Below, in pieces: positions 27,434 to 37,000 of a stretch of 64,000 nt of DNA (its first letter is position 1; the number at the start of each line of letters is the position of its first letter). A program made the position numbers and the translations under genes. Source of the DNA: CAINVV01 sp963663675. GTDB lineage: Bacteria; Bacteroidota; Bacteroidia; Bacteroidales; Prolixibacteraceae. The notes under the pieces are model-generated. The model worked only from the letters and a program-made list of their open reading frames with translations, made no database searches and had not been told where the DNA came from. The stretch spans positions 3,720,001-3,784,000 of the forward strand of contig OY760498.1 of NCBI GenBank assembly GCA_963663675.1. Direction: 5' to 3'.

Positions 27434-28741
27434 CTATTCTTCTGAGTACCATTTTATTTGCTGTGATGCATGCATAATGATGGCAAGAATTACGAACAGA
27501 CCGATGCTGCCGGCAAGCAACGCGTAATCCCGCAATTGCAGAATGGTAAAAAGGAACAAGTACAAGCCCGATTGTAAAAGCGTTATCCAGGTTGTCATTC
27601 GTACATTTTTCAGCGTGGAAAACGTATACCAGGAGATCAGCAATGTGACAGCGACAGACGAAATCAGGTATGCCCAATTGAACCCGATCTGTTCACTGAT
27701 TGAAGTCAGCAGCGCATAAAACATCAGCAAGGCAAAAGCCACCAACGAATACTGGAACGGATGGATCCTTGCTTTGCTCTTATTTTCAATGAAAATAAAG
27801 ATGATGAAGTTCAGTGCTATAAAAAGGATGGCATACTTAACCGACCGCATGGATTTTTGGTAATGATCAATCGGGATGAGCAATTCTACCCCTAATTTAG
27901 CATCGTGCGTATTGTATTTCCGGTCGTTCCATTGCTGCGGGAAATTACGGTTAAGGTGGGTCACAATCCAATCAGCTGTAAAACCTTTGTCAGTAACCTG
28001 ACGATTTGCCGGAAGAAATCCTCCGGTAAAACTCGGCTGTGCCCAGTCTGACTTCATAGCAACTTCTGAAGTTTTTCCCAGTGCTTCAACTGACAAATCC
28101 TCCGAACCGTTTAAAACAAGTTCCAGTTCAAAATTCATTGATTGATTCAGGTCAAGGGAATTGGCTTTAACGGTAATTCCCGACTGGAACAAATCAGTAT
28201 CTGCCACCCCCGGATCCACTTTACATTTCTGTCCGTTAACAATTAATTCAGGCATGTTTTTAATACCCCTCATGTCTGAAACTCCGACGGTAAAATAAGC
28301 CGCACTCCAGTTGTAACTGGCATTTTGATGTTCCAACTGCGAAACATCAGGCTGTGCAAAAGTACCTTTCAATTTGAGTTTCCCTTCATAAACCACTACT
28401 TTGTATATTCCCCGCGTCCTTGTTTCCGGATATAAAACCCCCTCCGTTTTTAAAGTCTCCGGAAGAAAATGCGCTATACCGTGTCGTTCATTGATTCCCT
28501 GATTATTCTCCCCCTGTTCTTTGACAGTGTAAGGCACATTCAATACCGGACCCGCAACAACCTGTTTACCACCCCATTGAGCATAAAGTTCATTCTTCAC
28601 CTTTTGGCTCAGGACAATTCGTTCCTGAATAAGTTCCTGGATCAAAAATGACGGGATAAGGAGCACAATCGCCAATCCCGACACAATGATCATCTTGACG
28701 CTGTAACTGTTCATTAACTGTTGAATACTCTTTGTTTCCAT
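27434..28741 (-). CDS. creD: CreD family inner-membrane protein
   Basis: 435 residues. An N-terminal membrane helix (VKMIIVSGLAIVLLIPSFLI) precedes a long external domain with the family pattern ELYAQWGGKQVVAGPVLNVPY, TEGVLYPETRTRGIYKVVVY and GGFLPANRQV. Five closely spaced helices end the protein (AILFIALNFIIFIFIENKSK to LLAGSIGLFVILAIIMHA). CreD is linked in enterobacteria to the CreBC regulon, envelope integrity and colicin/beta-lactam response. Bacteroidota copies sit, as here, next to a small winged-helix regulator. The palindrome at 28759-28775, 17 bases upstream of the start, points to direct control by that regulator. Confidence 0.93.
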   Translation of the reverse strand: METKSIQQLMNSYSVKMIIVSGLAIVLLIPSFLIQELIQERIVLSQKVKNELYAQWGGKQVVAGPVLNVPYTVKEQGENNQGINERHGIAHFLPETLKTEGVLYPETRTRGIYKVVVYEGKLKLKGTFAQPDVSQLEHQNASYNWSAAYFTVGVSDMRGIKNMPELIVNGQKCKVDPGVADTDLFQSGITVKANSLDLNQSMNFELELVLNGSEDLSVEALGKTSEVAMKSDWAQPSFTGGFLPANRQVTDKGFTADWIVTHLNRNFPQQWNDRKYNTHDAKLGVELLIPIDHYQKSMRSVKYAILFIALNFIIFIFIENKSKARIHPFQYSLVAFALLMFYALLTSISEQIGFNWAYLISSVAVTLLISWYTFSTLKNVRMTTWITLLQSGLYLFLFTILQLRDYALLAGSIGLFVILAIIMHASQQIKWYSEE

Positions 28742-28751
28742 TTTTCGTTTG

Positions 28752-28775
28752 TAAAAGTACTTTGAATTTCAAAGT
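28752..28775 (-). promoter_or_regulatory. Palindromic operator upstream of creD
   Basis: The core 28759-28775 (ACTTTGAATTTCAAAGT) is a perfect palindrome. The 24-base block matches the block at 29798-29821 at 22 positions. Read toward creD, it contains an ACTTTG that resembles the Bacteroidota -7 element, so a bound repressor would block the promoter. Confidence 0.7.
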
Positions 28776-28791
28776 GTGTGATTAAAAAAAT

Positions 28792-29088
28792 TTATTGATT
28801 GTTGATAAGTTCTTCGAGTGCCGCCAAATGCTGGCGAAATAAATTTCTACCGCTCACGGTTGCTGTGTAGGTAGTACTTGGTTTCCTGCCAACAAACTGT
28901 TTGGAAACCACAATTATTCCCTGTTGTTCCAAGGCTTTCAGGTGGCTGGCCAGGTTACCGTCAGTCAATCCGAGCAGCTCCTTCAATGCATTGAAATCAA
29001 GTTTGTCGTTCACCATGAGTGCCGACATGATTCCCAGCCTGATGCGGCTTTCAAATACTTTCTGAAGGTTTGAAATTGAATACTTCAC
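28792..29088 (-). CDS. Winged-helix transcriptional regulator (ArsR/MarR-like, HTH_34 type)
   Basis: 98 residues made almost wholly of one winged helix. The helices read KVFESRIRLGIMSALMVND, FNALKELLGLTDGNLASHL and KALEQQGIIVVSKQFVGRKP, and the wing is followed by a dimerisation helix (GRNLFRQHLAALEELINNQ). This family of very small regulators in Bacteroidota usually lies beside creD and a multi-pass membrane gene. It probably binds the two ACTTTG palindromes at 28759 and 29805 and controls its own cluster. The gap to creD is 50 bases and to the upstream membrane gene 69 bases. Confidence 0.9.
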   Translation of the reverse strand: MKYSISNLQKVFESRIRLGIMSALMVNDKLDFNALKELLGLTDGNLASHLKALEQQGIIVVSKQFVGRKPSTTYTATVSGRNLFRQHLAALEELINNQ

Positions 29089-29157
29089 TTGGATTATTTA
29101 CTTTTTAGCGATTTACAAATTATCACTTACCAGTTTCCTGATAACTGCAACTATTTT

Positions 29158-29796
29158 TTAACGTTCATGCCGGAAATACATAAATGTACCGTAGATGATA
29201 TGCATCAAGCCAAACCCTATAGTCCAAAAAAGAAGACCCTGAAAAATGAAGATACCTGCCAGAATGCCCAAAACTATTTCTATCAGTCCGAGGTAGTGAA
29301 TTTCGCTAAAAGTAAACTTTCCGGCATTGACCAGAGACAATCCGTAAAAAATCAGCATAACTGAAGCGACCATATCCAAATTGTTCCGAAATACCAAAAT
29401 CAGTGTTAAGATTCCTCCTGAGACCAGTGGAATCATAAAATGGAGGAGCAACCTCCGGGTTGAATTAGTCCAAAACTGCTGACCCGCTTTTCCGGCTTTC
29501 CTTCGGGAGAAGTAAACAGTTCCCAAACCTGCGAATCCAAGGACAAGTATCGCATCAAGTACCAGATAGAAGCCTGGACCTGAAGTTAACGATCCCCCTG
29601 CATTGCGCATGAATACGCTTAATTGCCCCTGATCCGCGTGTAGAATATAAAACCAGGCAATTGTTGCCCCCACCAAAGCACATACTCCAGCAAAAATACC
29701 GGATAATCCGCTTAACGACAAAAACTTGGACGACCGTTCCATGATTTCACGAATGGTCTGAATATCTTCCTTAGGATTTGTTAAATTTGTTTTCAT
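29158..29796 (-). CDS. Multi-pass membrane protein of the creD cluster
   Basis: 212 residues. About six hydrophobic helices are visible (LSGIFAGVCALVGATIAWFY; FYLVLDAILVLGFAGLGTVY; LLLHFMIPLVSGGILTLILV; MVASVMLIFYGLSLVNAG; IHYLGLIEIVLGILAGIFIF; LLFWTIGFGLMHIIYGTFMY). A short polar N-terminus (PKEDIQTIREIMERSSKF) precedes them. No enzyme motif is seen. It is the first gene of the transcript that continues into the winged-helix regulator and creD, and its start codon lies one base from the operator block at 29798-29821. It may be the sensor or effector that the regulator answers to; this is inference. Confidence 0.8.
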   Translation of the reverse strand: MKTNLTNPKEDIQTIREIMERSSKFLSLSGLSGIFAGVCALVGATIAWFYILHADQGQLSVFMRNAGGSLTSGPGFYLVLDAILVLGFAGLGTVYFSRRKAGKAGQQFWTNSTRRLLLHFMIPLVSGGILTLILVFRNNLDMVASVMLIFYGLSLVNAGKFTFSEIHYLGLIEIVLGILAGIFIFQGLLFWTIGFGLMHIIYGTFMYFRHER

Positions 29797-29797
29797 T

Positions 29798-29821
29798 TAA
29801 AAGTACTTTGAAATACAAAGT
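29798..29821 (-). promoter_or_regulatory. Palindromic operator and probable promoter of the membrane protein/regulator/creD cluster
   Basis: Core 29805-29821 reads ACTTTGAAATACAAAGT, with perfect six-base outer arms. On the minus strand TAACTTTG (29816-29823) fits the Bacteroidota -7 consensus TAnnTTTG, which would put the transcription start only about a dozen bases before the start codon at 29796. Operator and promoter therefore overlap. Confidence 0.7.
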
Positions 29822-29953
29822 TAATAATCAAAATTGAAATTCCAATAGATTGGACAAAAAATTTGATGAACTTTATTTTTCGAAGATTTTCCTATTTCAC
29901 ATACGGAATTTATCCATATTCGGCACTCATTAATCTTTGGGAGGCTGGAACAC

Positions 29954-31021
29954 CTAATACTTATTTTTCTTCATCTGTTTTTTATAATTCTTCAAAAATT
30001 TTCCAAAATCCTTCTCTTTCTTTTGGCGTTCTGCAATGGTTGCTTCAAAATGCGCTTTCTCTTTCCCAATTTTAATATAATTTTCATAGGAAGCCACGTT
30101 TAATATTCCCTCATTGACAGCTTCCAGGACAGCACATCCGATTTCATTGGTGTGCGTACAATCCTTGAATTTGCACTGTTGAGAGAGATTGTATATTATG
30201 TCGAATGTGATTTCAAATCCGCTTCCTGAATCATTTATTCCGACCTCTCTCATTCCGGGGTTGTCAACCAATATTCCACCATTTTCCAGAATTACCAATT
30301 CCCTGTGACTTGTCACATGCCTTCCCTTATTGGTACTCTTGCTTATTGTGTCAGTCCGCATAATGGACTTACCAGCAAGATTATTTAATAAAGTTGATTT
30401 TCCTACCCCAGAGGATCCAAGCATACAATAAGTTTTCCCTTTTTCAATGAGCGCATTCATATCATCGATCCCAACCTGTGACACAGTGCTTACAGCAATA
30501 ACCTTAACGTTATTAATCCTGGCTTTTACATCCTCCAAAATCACAGAAATCTGTCTTTCATCAATCAAATCTATTTTACTCAGGACAATTACAGGTGTTA
30601 CATTAGATGAGTTACAGATGATCAGATATCGTTCAAGTCTGTTGATATTAAAATCCCTGTCAATTGCCTGGACTACAAATGCATAATCTATGTTTGCCGC
30701 TATGATCTGGACTTCTCCGGATTGACCGGCTGCCTGTCGTCCAATCACTGAAAATCTGGGGAAGATCTTGTGTATTAATGCAAAATCAGCATCATAAGTT
30801 GTCAACAAAACCCAATCACCCACGGCAGGAAAATCCTCCCGGCCCTTCGCCGTAAAGCGCAGGTTGCCAGTAATTTCAGCTTCAAATTCGCCATTACCGG
30901 TACTGACAATATACCTTTCCCTGTGTTCTGCAACAACCCTGCCCGCCTCAAAGCTTCCCGGGTTATTTTCAATCCGGAATTTTTCAAACTTGTTATTATA
31001 TCCAAGGTCCTCCAATCGCAT
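29954..31021 (-). CDS. rsgA: Ribosome small-subunit-dependent GTPase A
   Basis: 355 residues with the circularly permuted GTPase order. An OB-fold (about 30-105, GEFEAEITGNLRF) is followed by G4 (VLSKIDL), G5 (AVS), G1 (GSSGVGKSTLLNNL), the switch region (TTNKGRHVTS-like) and G3 (VDNPGMRE). The zinc-binding end follows (CKFKDCTHTNEIGCAV). It acts as a late 30S ribosome-maturation factor that checks the decoding centre and releases assembly factors such as RbfA. The start MRLEDLGYN is the family's usual N-terminus. It lies 30 bases downstream of ggt on the same strand and is probably co-transcribed. Confidence 0.97.
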   Translation of the reverse strand: MRLEDLGYNNKFEKFRIENNPGSFEAGRVVAEHRERYIVSTGNGEFEAEITGNLRFTAKGREDFPAVGDWVLLTTYDADFALIHKIFPRFSVIGRQAAGQSGEVQIIAANIDYAFVVQAIDRDFNINRLERYLIICNSSNVTPVIVLSKIDLIDERQISVILEDVKARINNVKVIAVSTVSQVGIDDMNALIEKGKTYCMLGSSGVGKSTLLNNLAGKSIMRTDTISKSTNKGRHVTSHRELVILENGGILVDNPGMREVGINDSGSGFEITFDIIYNLSQQCKFKDCTHTNEIGCAVLEAVNEGILNVASYENYIKIGKEKAHFEATIAERQKKEKDFGKFLKNYKKQMKKNKY

Positions 31022-31051
31022 ATGATATCTATTGTGAAGGTTGAGTAAGTA

Positions 31052-32758
31052 TTAATAACCGGCCGCGCTGCCATCAGGACTTGACGAGTCTGCATATCCC
31101 GTATAAACTTTGAATTTCTCATCGTAAGTTATGCCCATCAGGGATCCCAAATTGCTTACAGCTACCAGATGGTGTCCCATATTTTCAAGTGCATGTTTAG
31201 TATCCGGAGACATCAGGTTTCTTTCGTATTTAATTACATCAGGAAGCCATTGTTCATGAATTTTCATGGCTTCTATAGCCTTATTGATTGGCATCCCGTA
31301 AGAGATTACATTTAAAACTGTCTGGAAAACAGTGTTAATGATTGTTCTGCCACCAGGAGATCCGATAATCAAAAAGGGCTTCCCATTTTTTGCGACAATT
31401 GTCGGGGTCATGGAGGACAGCATTCTCTTCTCCGGTGCAATAAGATTGGGTGGGGTCCCTATCTGACCGCTATTTGTCGTAACACCCGGTACCGGGTTGA
31501 AATCACCCATTTCATTGTTAAAAATAAAACCAAGTTTATCAGATCCCATCTTCGTCCCATAAAGATCTTCCAGTGTGTATGTCAACGATACAGCATTCCC
31601 ATCTTTGTCAACAACAGAAAAATGGGTGGTATTATTACCATCATATGGATGTCCGAATCTGGAAGAATCGCTCACCGAGGCTTTGGTCATATTGATATTT
31701 TTAAAACGCATCTTCGCGAATTCCTTCGAAATTAATTTGTCCAGGGACATATCGGAATTAAAATCAGGATCACCCAAATATTCAGCACGATCAGCAAAAG
31801 CCCTTCTCATTACTTCGGCCAGCAAATGAACATAGGCAGCTGAGTTAAACTCTATGGAATCGAGATTGGCCAATTCCATCATATTCATCATTTCCAGCAA
31901 AGCAACACCCCCTGAACTTGGAGGAGCCATAGAATATATGTCATATCCTTTGTAAGTGCCTCTTATTGGTTTGCGCTCAACTGCTGTATACTTTTCCAGG
32001 TCTTTGCGCGTAATAATGCCACCATTCTTTTTCATGAAATATTCTATTTCAGCGGCAACTTCACCTTGATAAAATCCATCACGTCCTTTGTCCCGAATCA
32101 ATTCAAGCGTTTTTGCAAGTGCCGGCTGTTTCCATATCTTACCGGGCCTGGTAACTTCTGCTTGTGCATCGTTGAAATAATTTTTCATAAAATCATTTGA
32201 CCTGTTGGCATCAACAACCCCAAGGGCATCTCTATAAAGGCCCCATGGCATTGTAAATCCTTCTTTGGCCAGGTTAACAGATGGCTGTACTAAATCTTTC
32301 CAGGGCAACCTGCCATATTTTTGATGTGCCATAAATAAACCGGCAACAGTTCCCGGTACGCCTACTGCTTTGAGACTATAATGATTACTGCCCTCAATTA
32401 AGTTCTTTGAATTATCCAGAAACATATCCTGACTTGCTTCAAGCGGGGCTTTTTCGCGGAAATCAATCGTTGTTGCCACTCCGGCAGAATTCATAAAAAC
32501 CAAAAATCCACCGCCTCCTATGTTACCTGCTACGGGATGCGTTACCTGCAATGCAAAAGCTGTAGCAATGCTTGCATCTATGGCATTACCTCCTTTCTTT
32601 AAAATATCGATACCGACTTTCGAGGCGACCGCATTGGAGGATACGACCATGCCATGTTCGCCATAAACCTGTGCAATAACTTCTGAATGACTTGGTAGAA
32701 GTGCCAGGAGAAATAATACCCGGAATATACTTTTAACTTTAAATTTTGAAACAGCCAT
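31052..32758 (-). CDS. ggt: Gamma-glutamyltransferase
   Basis: 568 residues with an N-terminal signal peptide (IFRVLFLLALLPSHSEVIAQ). The large-subunit region has GNIGGGGFLVFM and the substrate arginine in IDFREKAP. The autoprocessing and catalytic nucleophile is T377 in NNTTHFSVVDKDGNAVSLTY, and GSPGGRTIINTV is the second signature. The precursor should cleave itself into two subunits in the periplasm and transfer gamma-glutamyl groups from glutathione and related compounds. The protein ends SSSPDGSAAGY, as in related GGTs. It is the first gene of a likely two-gene unit with rsgA. Confidence 0.96.
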   Translation of the reverse strand: MAVSKFKVKSIFRVLFLLALLPSHSEVIAQVYGEHGMVVSSNAVASKVGIDILKKGGNAIDASIATAFALQVTHPVAGNIGGGGFLVFMNSAGVATTIDFREKAPLEASQDMFLDNSKNLIEGSNHYSLKAVGVPGTVAGLFMAHQKYGRLPWKDLVQPSVNLAKEGFTMPWGLYRDALGVVDANRSNDFMKNYFNDAQAEVTRPGKIWKQPALAKTLELIRDKGRDGFYQGEVAAEIEYFMKKNGGIITRKDLEKYTAVERKPIRGTYKGYDIYSMAPPSSGGVALLEMMNMMELANLDSIEFNSAAYVHLLAEVMRRAFADRAEYLGDPDFNSDMSLDKLISKEFAKMRFKNINMTKASVSDSSRFGHPYDGNNTTHFSVVDKDGNAVSLTYTLEDLYGTKMGSDKLGFIFNNEMGDFNPVPGVTTNSGQIGTPPNLIAPEKRMLSSMTPTIVAKNGKPFLIIGSPGGRTIINTVFQTVLNVISYGMPINKAIEAMKIHEQWLPDVIKYERNLMSPDTKHALENMGHHLVAVSNLGSLMGITYDEKFKVYTGYADSSSPDGSAAGY

Positions 32759-33023
32759 TTTGCCTTTAATAAATTTAATTCTGTGGATTAAAGATAATTA
32801 ATTGATGTCAGATTATTAATCACAGGTAGATCAAAATATACATACCATCTTTCATTACAAGCTAAAAAAATAATCAGGTGTGGTTTGCATTCAGTCCCAG
32901 AGCAAGTAAAAATTCATTCCGGCATACGCTGAAATATTTCAGGATACCGGGTAGTCATCAGATAACCATATCCGGCGTTGATAAGTAATTTTTCTAAATA
33001 TTTTAGTATGTTTAAGGATTCGG

Positions 33024-33827
33024 ATGCAGGAGGAATTGGCCAACGGATATAATCATAAAGATATTCCGGGTGGCGAGCCAAAAGATAACCATGCAGGAAA
33101 ATATTCTAAACCCATGCAAATATTAAAAGACTTATACCAGGTCGGCGGAGATTTAAATGGTGTCACGTTCGATCTTACAGGAGCACTATGGAACGACGGG
33201 AATTCATACATACTGAAAACCAACAGCGGCCTGATCATGTTTGACTGCGGATGCGGAGATACCATGGAACAAATATTCGCAAATATGAAATACTGGAATC
33301 TCGCCCCAAATGACCTGCGTTATTGTTTTCTTACCCATCCGCATCTCGACCATGCAGGTGGCGCGCACATTTTAAAGGATGCAGGAGTAAAAATAATCGC
33401 CATTGAAGAAACCGCCAATGCAGTCGTCACGGGAGATGAAAGGTGCTGCGGATACCTTTATCATAAAACATTCAAGCCTGTTAAAGTCGATCAGATTGTT
33501 TCCGATGGTGATATTCTGAATATCCTGGGAAAAAATATCAGTGTATTGCATTTCCCCGGACATACGATGGGTTGCACTGCCTATTCATTTATGCATGAAA
33601 ATAAAAATATCGTTGTAAGCGGCGATATTATAGGGACACTTCTTGCCGGTGATTTTGGGTGGGATGGCTCCATTGATTTCGATAAAAAAATCTATACGGA
33701 ATCTCTTCGGAGGTTCGCAAAAAAAGACATGGACATTATGTTGCCCGGTCATGGGCTGATTTATTTCCACAAACCACAATGGAGGGTTGAGCAGGCGCTT
33801 AACAGCGCTTTAATACAGTGGCGTTAA
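33024..33827 (+). CDS. Metallo-beta-lactamase-fold hydrolase
   Basis: 267 residues. The metal-binding signature THPHLDHAGG gives H105, H107, D109 and H110. Further ligands are in HFPGHTMGC, VSGDIIGT and LPGHGLIYF, completing the binuclear zinc site. No signal peptide is seen, so the enzyme is cytoplasmic. The family covers glyoxalase II-, lactonase- and beta-lactamase-like enzymes, and the exact substrate cannot be assigned. The first 30 residues (QEELANGYNHKDIPGGEPKD) are unusually polar and could be an added tail; a later start is possible. Confidence 0.88.
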   Translation: MQEELANGYNHKDIPGGEPKDNHAGKYSKPMQILKDLYQVGGDLNGVTFDLTGALWNDGNSYILKTNSGLIMFDCGCGDTMEQIFANMKYWNLAPNDLRYCFLTHPHLDHAGGAHILKDAGVKIIAIEETANAVVTGDERCCGYLYHKTFKPVKVDQIVSDGDILNILGKNISVLHFPGHTMGCTAYSFMHENKNIVVSGDIIGTLLAGDFGWDGSIDFDKKIYTESLRRFAKKDMDIMLPGHGLIYFHKPQWRVEQALNSALIQWR

Positions 33828-34049
33828 GTCTTGCCCGTGAATTTGGACAAAAGGGGAACGATGTACGGAGCTGATCCTCATTTATAAATGTTCATTCATA
33901 TCTTTTTAAATCATTCCTCATTAAGAAAAACCAATATCATGTTTATCTCGTTGTATAAAAATTCAACCTGAAATTAAGCGTTGAGTATGTATATAAAGTT
34001 ATAGAAAACTGCTATTTGGGAAACTATCAATTAATCAAACCATTAACAA

Positions 34050-37000
34050 ATGAAGGTCAAATTGACTAAATTATTTCCTGTCATCCTTGCCATGATCCCA
34101 GCAACAGTGGCGATGTCTCAAAATAACGAGTTGATTACCAACTGGAAATATGCTATTTCTGCCCCTGCAGGGAGATCTCCGGGAGCCGGAAATCCATTGC
34201 CATTCCCCGATGCTATTCACCCAAACAGCCTGGTAACCGGTGTGGGATATGGAGTGGTGCGACTGGATCCTGACGGGAAAGAGCTTTTCAATTTTAAAGT
34301 GGATGGGAACGTGATGGTACCGGCCATTGGCAATTTGGACGGTGACAACAAGACTGAAATTGTAGTTCCGACAAATACCGGAGTCGTTTATTGCATCGAT
34401 GAAACGGGAAAGCAAATATGGAAGACTGAACTGAACGACTACCTTTATGAATTCGGAGGTGCCGTTCTTGCTGACATTGACGGGGATGGAAAGCTTGAGT
34501 CGTTTTTCAATGCCAAAGCCGGGACAATTTATTGCCTTAATCACGATGGTACCCTACGCTGGAAAGTTTTAGCAGAACCACGGGCATGCAACCCTGCCGT
34601 CGGGGACATTGATGGAGATGGTAAAGCCGAAATTTTTTATGGTACCGATGTAAGTAAAATATTCTGCCTTGACTACCAGGGCCGCTATTTGTGGCATACT
34701 GAAATTCCGAATGGTGTTTACGGGCGATCGTCTCCTACGCTTGCCGACCTAAACGGAGACGGCAGGTATGAATTAATTATGCCTCACAGCAATACTACAC
34801 CTTATCCGGCAATAGTCGTATTGGATGCACATTCCGGCAAATTGCTCTGGAAAGGCAACACTGTTATGCAGAATTATGGTGGAACCAGCGTAGCCGATCT
34901 GGACCATGACGGACAACTTGAAGTAATTGTTGTCGACAAGGGCAATACAGTCAATGTTTTTGGATGGGATGGAAGCCTGAAGTGGCGTACTACACTTAGT
35001 GGACATGGAATGTTTTTCGCTGCAGGAGTTGCGGATTTCTTCAACGACGGTCAGTACGAAATACTTTGTGGCTGCCGAGCTACTGGTCCCGAAGGTCAAA
35101 CTATGTTCTTACTGAACGAAAAAGGAGTGATTATCCGTGAATACAAGGAAGGAGGCGACAGGCAAACAACTCCAGTGATTGCCGATCTGAACGGAGACAA
35201 GATTCCCGAGATTTTTTATGCTGATGTTGCCCGCAAAAATATCGTAAGTTATTCTCTGCAAGGAACAAAGGCAGGTGGTGAAATTCCCTGGCCATGCTGG
35301 AAAAAGGCCCCATCCAATAATAGCTTTATCAAATCCAGTACTGAAAAAAAATTTCCGATGGAAACCAATCCCGGAAGCAGATCAACCGTTTCTGAATCTT
35401 TCCCTGCTTTTATAGGAAAGAATATTCTCAGTGTAAAATTACCTGCAATCGAAGAAGGGTCTGATATTATTTGTGAAGCAAGAATTACTGATGGCAGGAT
35501 GGTGACAAATTCTGTTTTCACCTGGACCACGAGCATTAACGGTACAGTAGAAATTTCTTTTAACGTTTCAGCCGCGGAGGAGCAGCAACTTGAATACATA
35601 GTCCGCGACAGGAACAGCAAGTTGGTGCTGACCCGGAAATCAGTAAAAATTCGAGCCGACGGTTATCTTAGGGACAAGGATTACATAAAGTCGGCAGCTA
35701 ACGAGATGCATAAGATTGCCAGTCAGCTCCCATCCTATGATATTTCAATAACCTCCGGACTAGTCTCAGGAATAAACCAGGCCAATTCGTTGCTCTCAGG
35801 CATGACCTCATCCAAAGATCCCCAAATACTGGCGACAGCAGGCAAAACAATAGAAAACAACCGACAAAAAGTAGATTTCACACTGAAGTATGCTCGCTTT
35901 TTGAACCGGGTAAGGAAAATCGGCAACAAAGGGACATTTTATGTCTGGCAAAATCCCAATCCCTGGGATGAAGTCAGTCCTGAGAATGCATTTCCTTCAG
36001 ATCCGGTTGCGGATACAACCAAAGTGGAGGTCCTTGCTATGGGCAATGAGACTGAGGCAGTTGCTCTTGATATCACCAACCTTAAAGAGTCATCGCAGGT
36101 TGTGAAGATATATCCTTATAATATGGTTGACAGTAATGGAAAAACAATCAGCTTCCACGATGTAGCTGAACTGCGTGAATCAGTGAACACCCCGGATAAC
36201 AGGGGGAAAATGCCCGATGAAGTTTTACCTAAACTGAACGAGGGGAACACAATCTATCTTGGAGGTTATGACAGCCGAAAACTCTGGATAAATATCAACA
36301 CGACATCCCTCACTCCCGGAAATTATCGTTTCAAACTGGGGTTCGAATCAGTAAGCCTGCATGAATCAGTTCAGACAGTATGGATCGATCTGACTGTCAG
36401 CCCGGTCCGTGTACCTGACAAAAATGAATTTGCCTTTAATACCTGGAGTTCCATCGAAATTGCCGATGATAAGATGCGGGAAATGGTCGTTAAAGACCTG
36501 ATAGATCATAAAATAGGAGTGTTGTCAATGTTGCCCGGACCACGGTTTTATCTTGACGGGAATGGAAAGCTAATGGAAGACTGGTCACACTGGGACAAAC
36601 TCTACACCCCACTAAAGGACAAAATAGTTTGCTTTGTCACAAGTGCTTTGTCGATTGAGACAAAAGACCGCCAGGTTTCCAAAGATGAATATGCTGCACT
36701 CCTGAAGGTGGCCTATTCGCTGGCCCATAAAGGAATGGCCGACCGTGGCATCGACAAAAAGCAATGGGCTATCTATGTCATGGATGAACCTGCCCTGACA
36801 GGCTATCCCAGTATCGAGCAGGCTGTCCGGATTGCAAAAGAAATAAGGACTGCCTCACCAGATATGGAACTGTACATTGATCCTGCCGGAATGGTAACCC
36901 CGGAAACCATGAAATCTTTTGAAGGGTTAATAGATATTTACAGTCCGCAGATTGATTTGCTAAAAGATCCGGACGGGAAGTTGCTGAATTACTTCCATCA

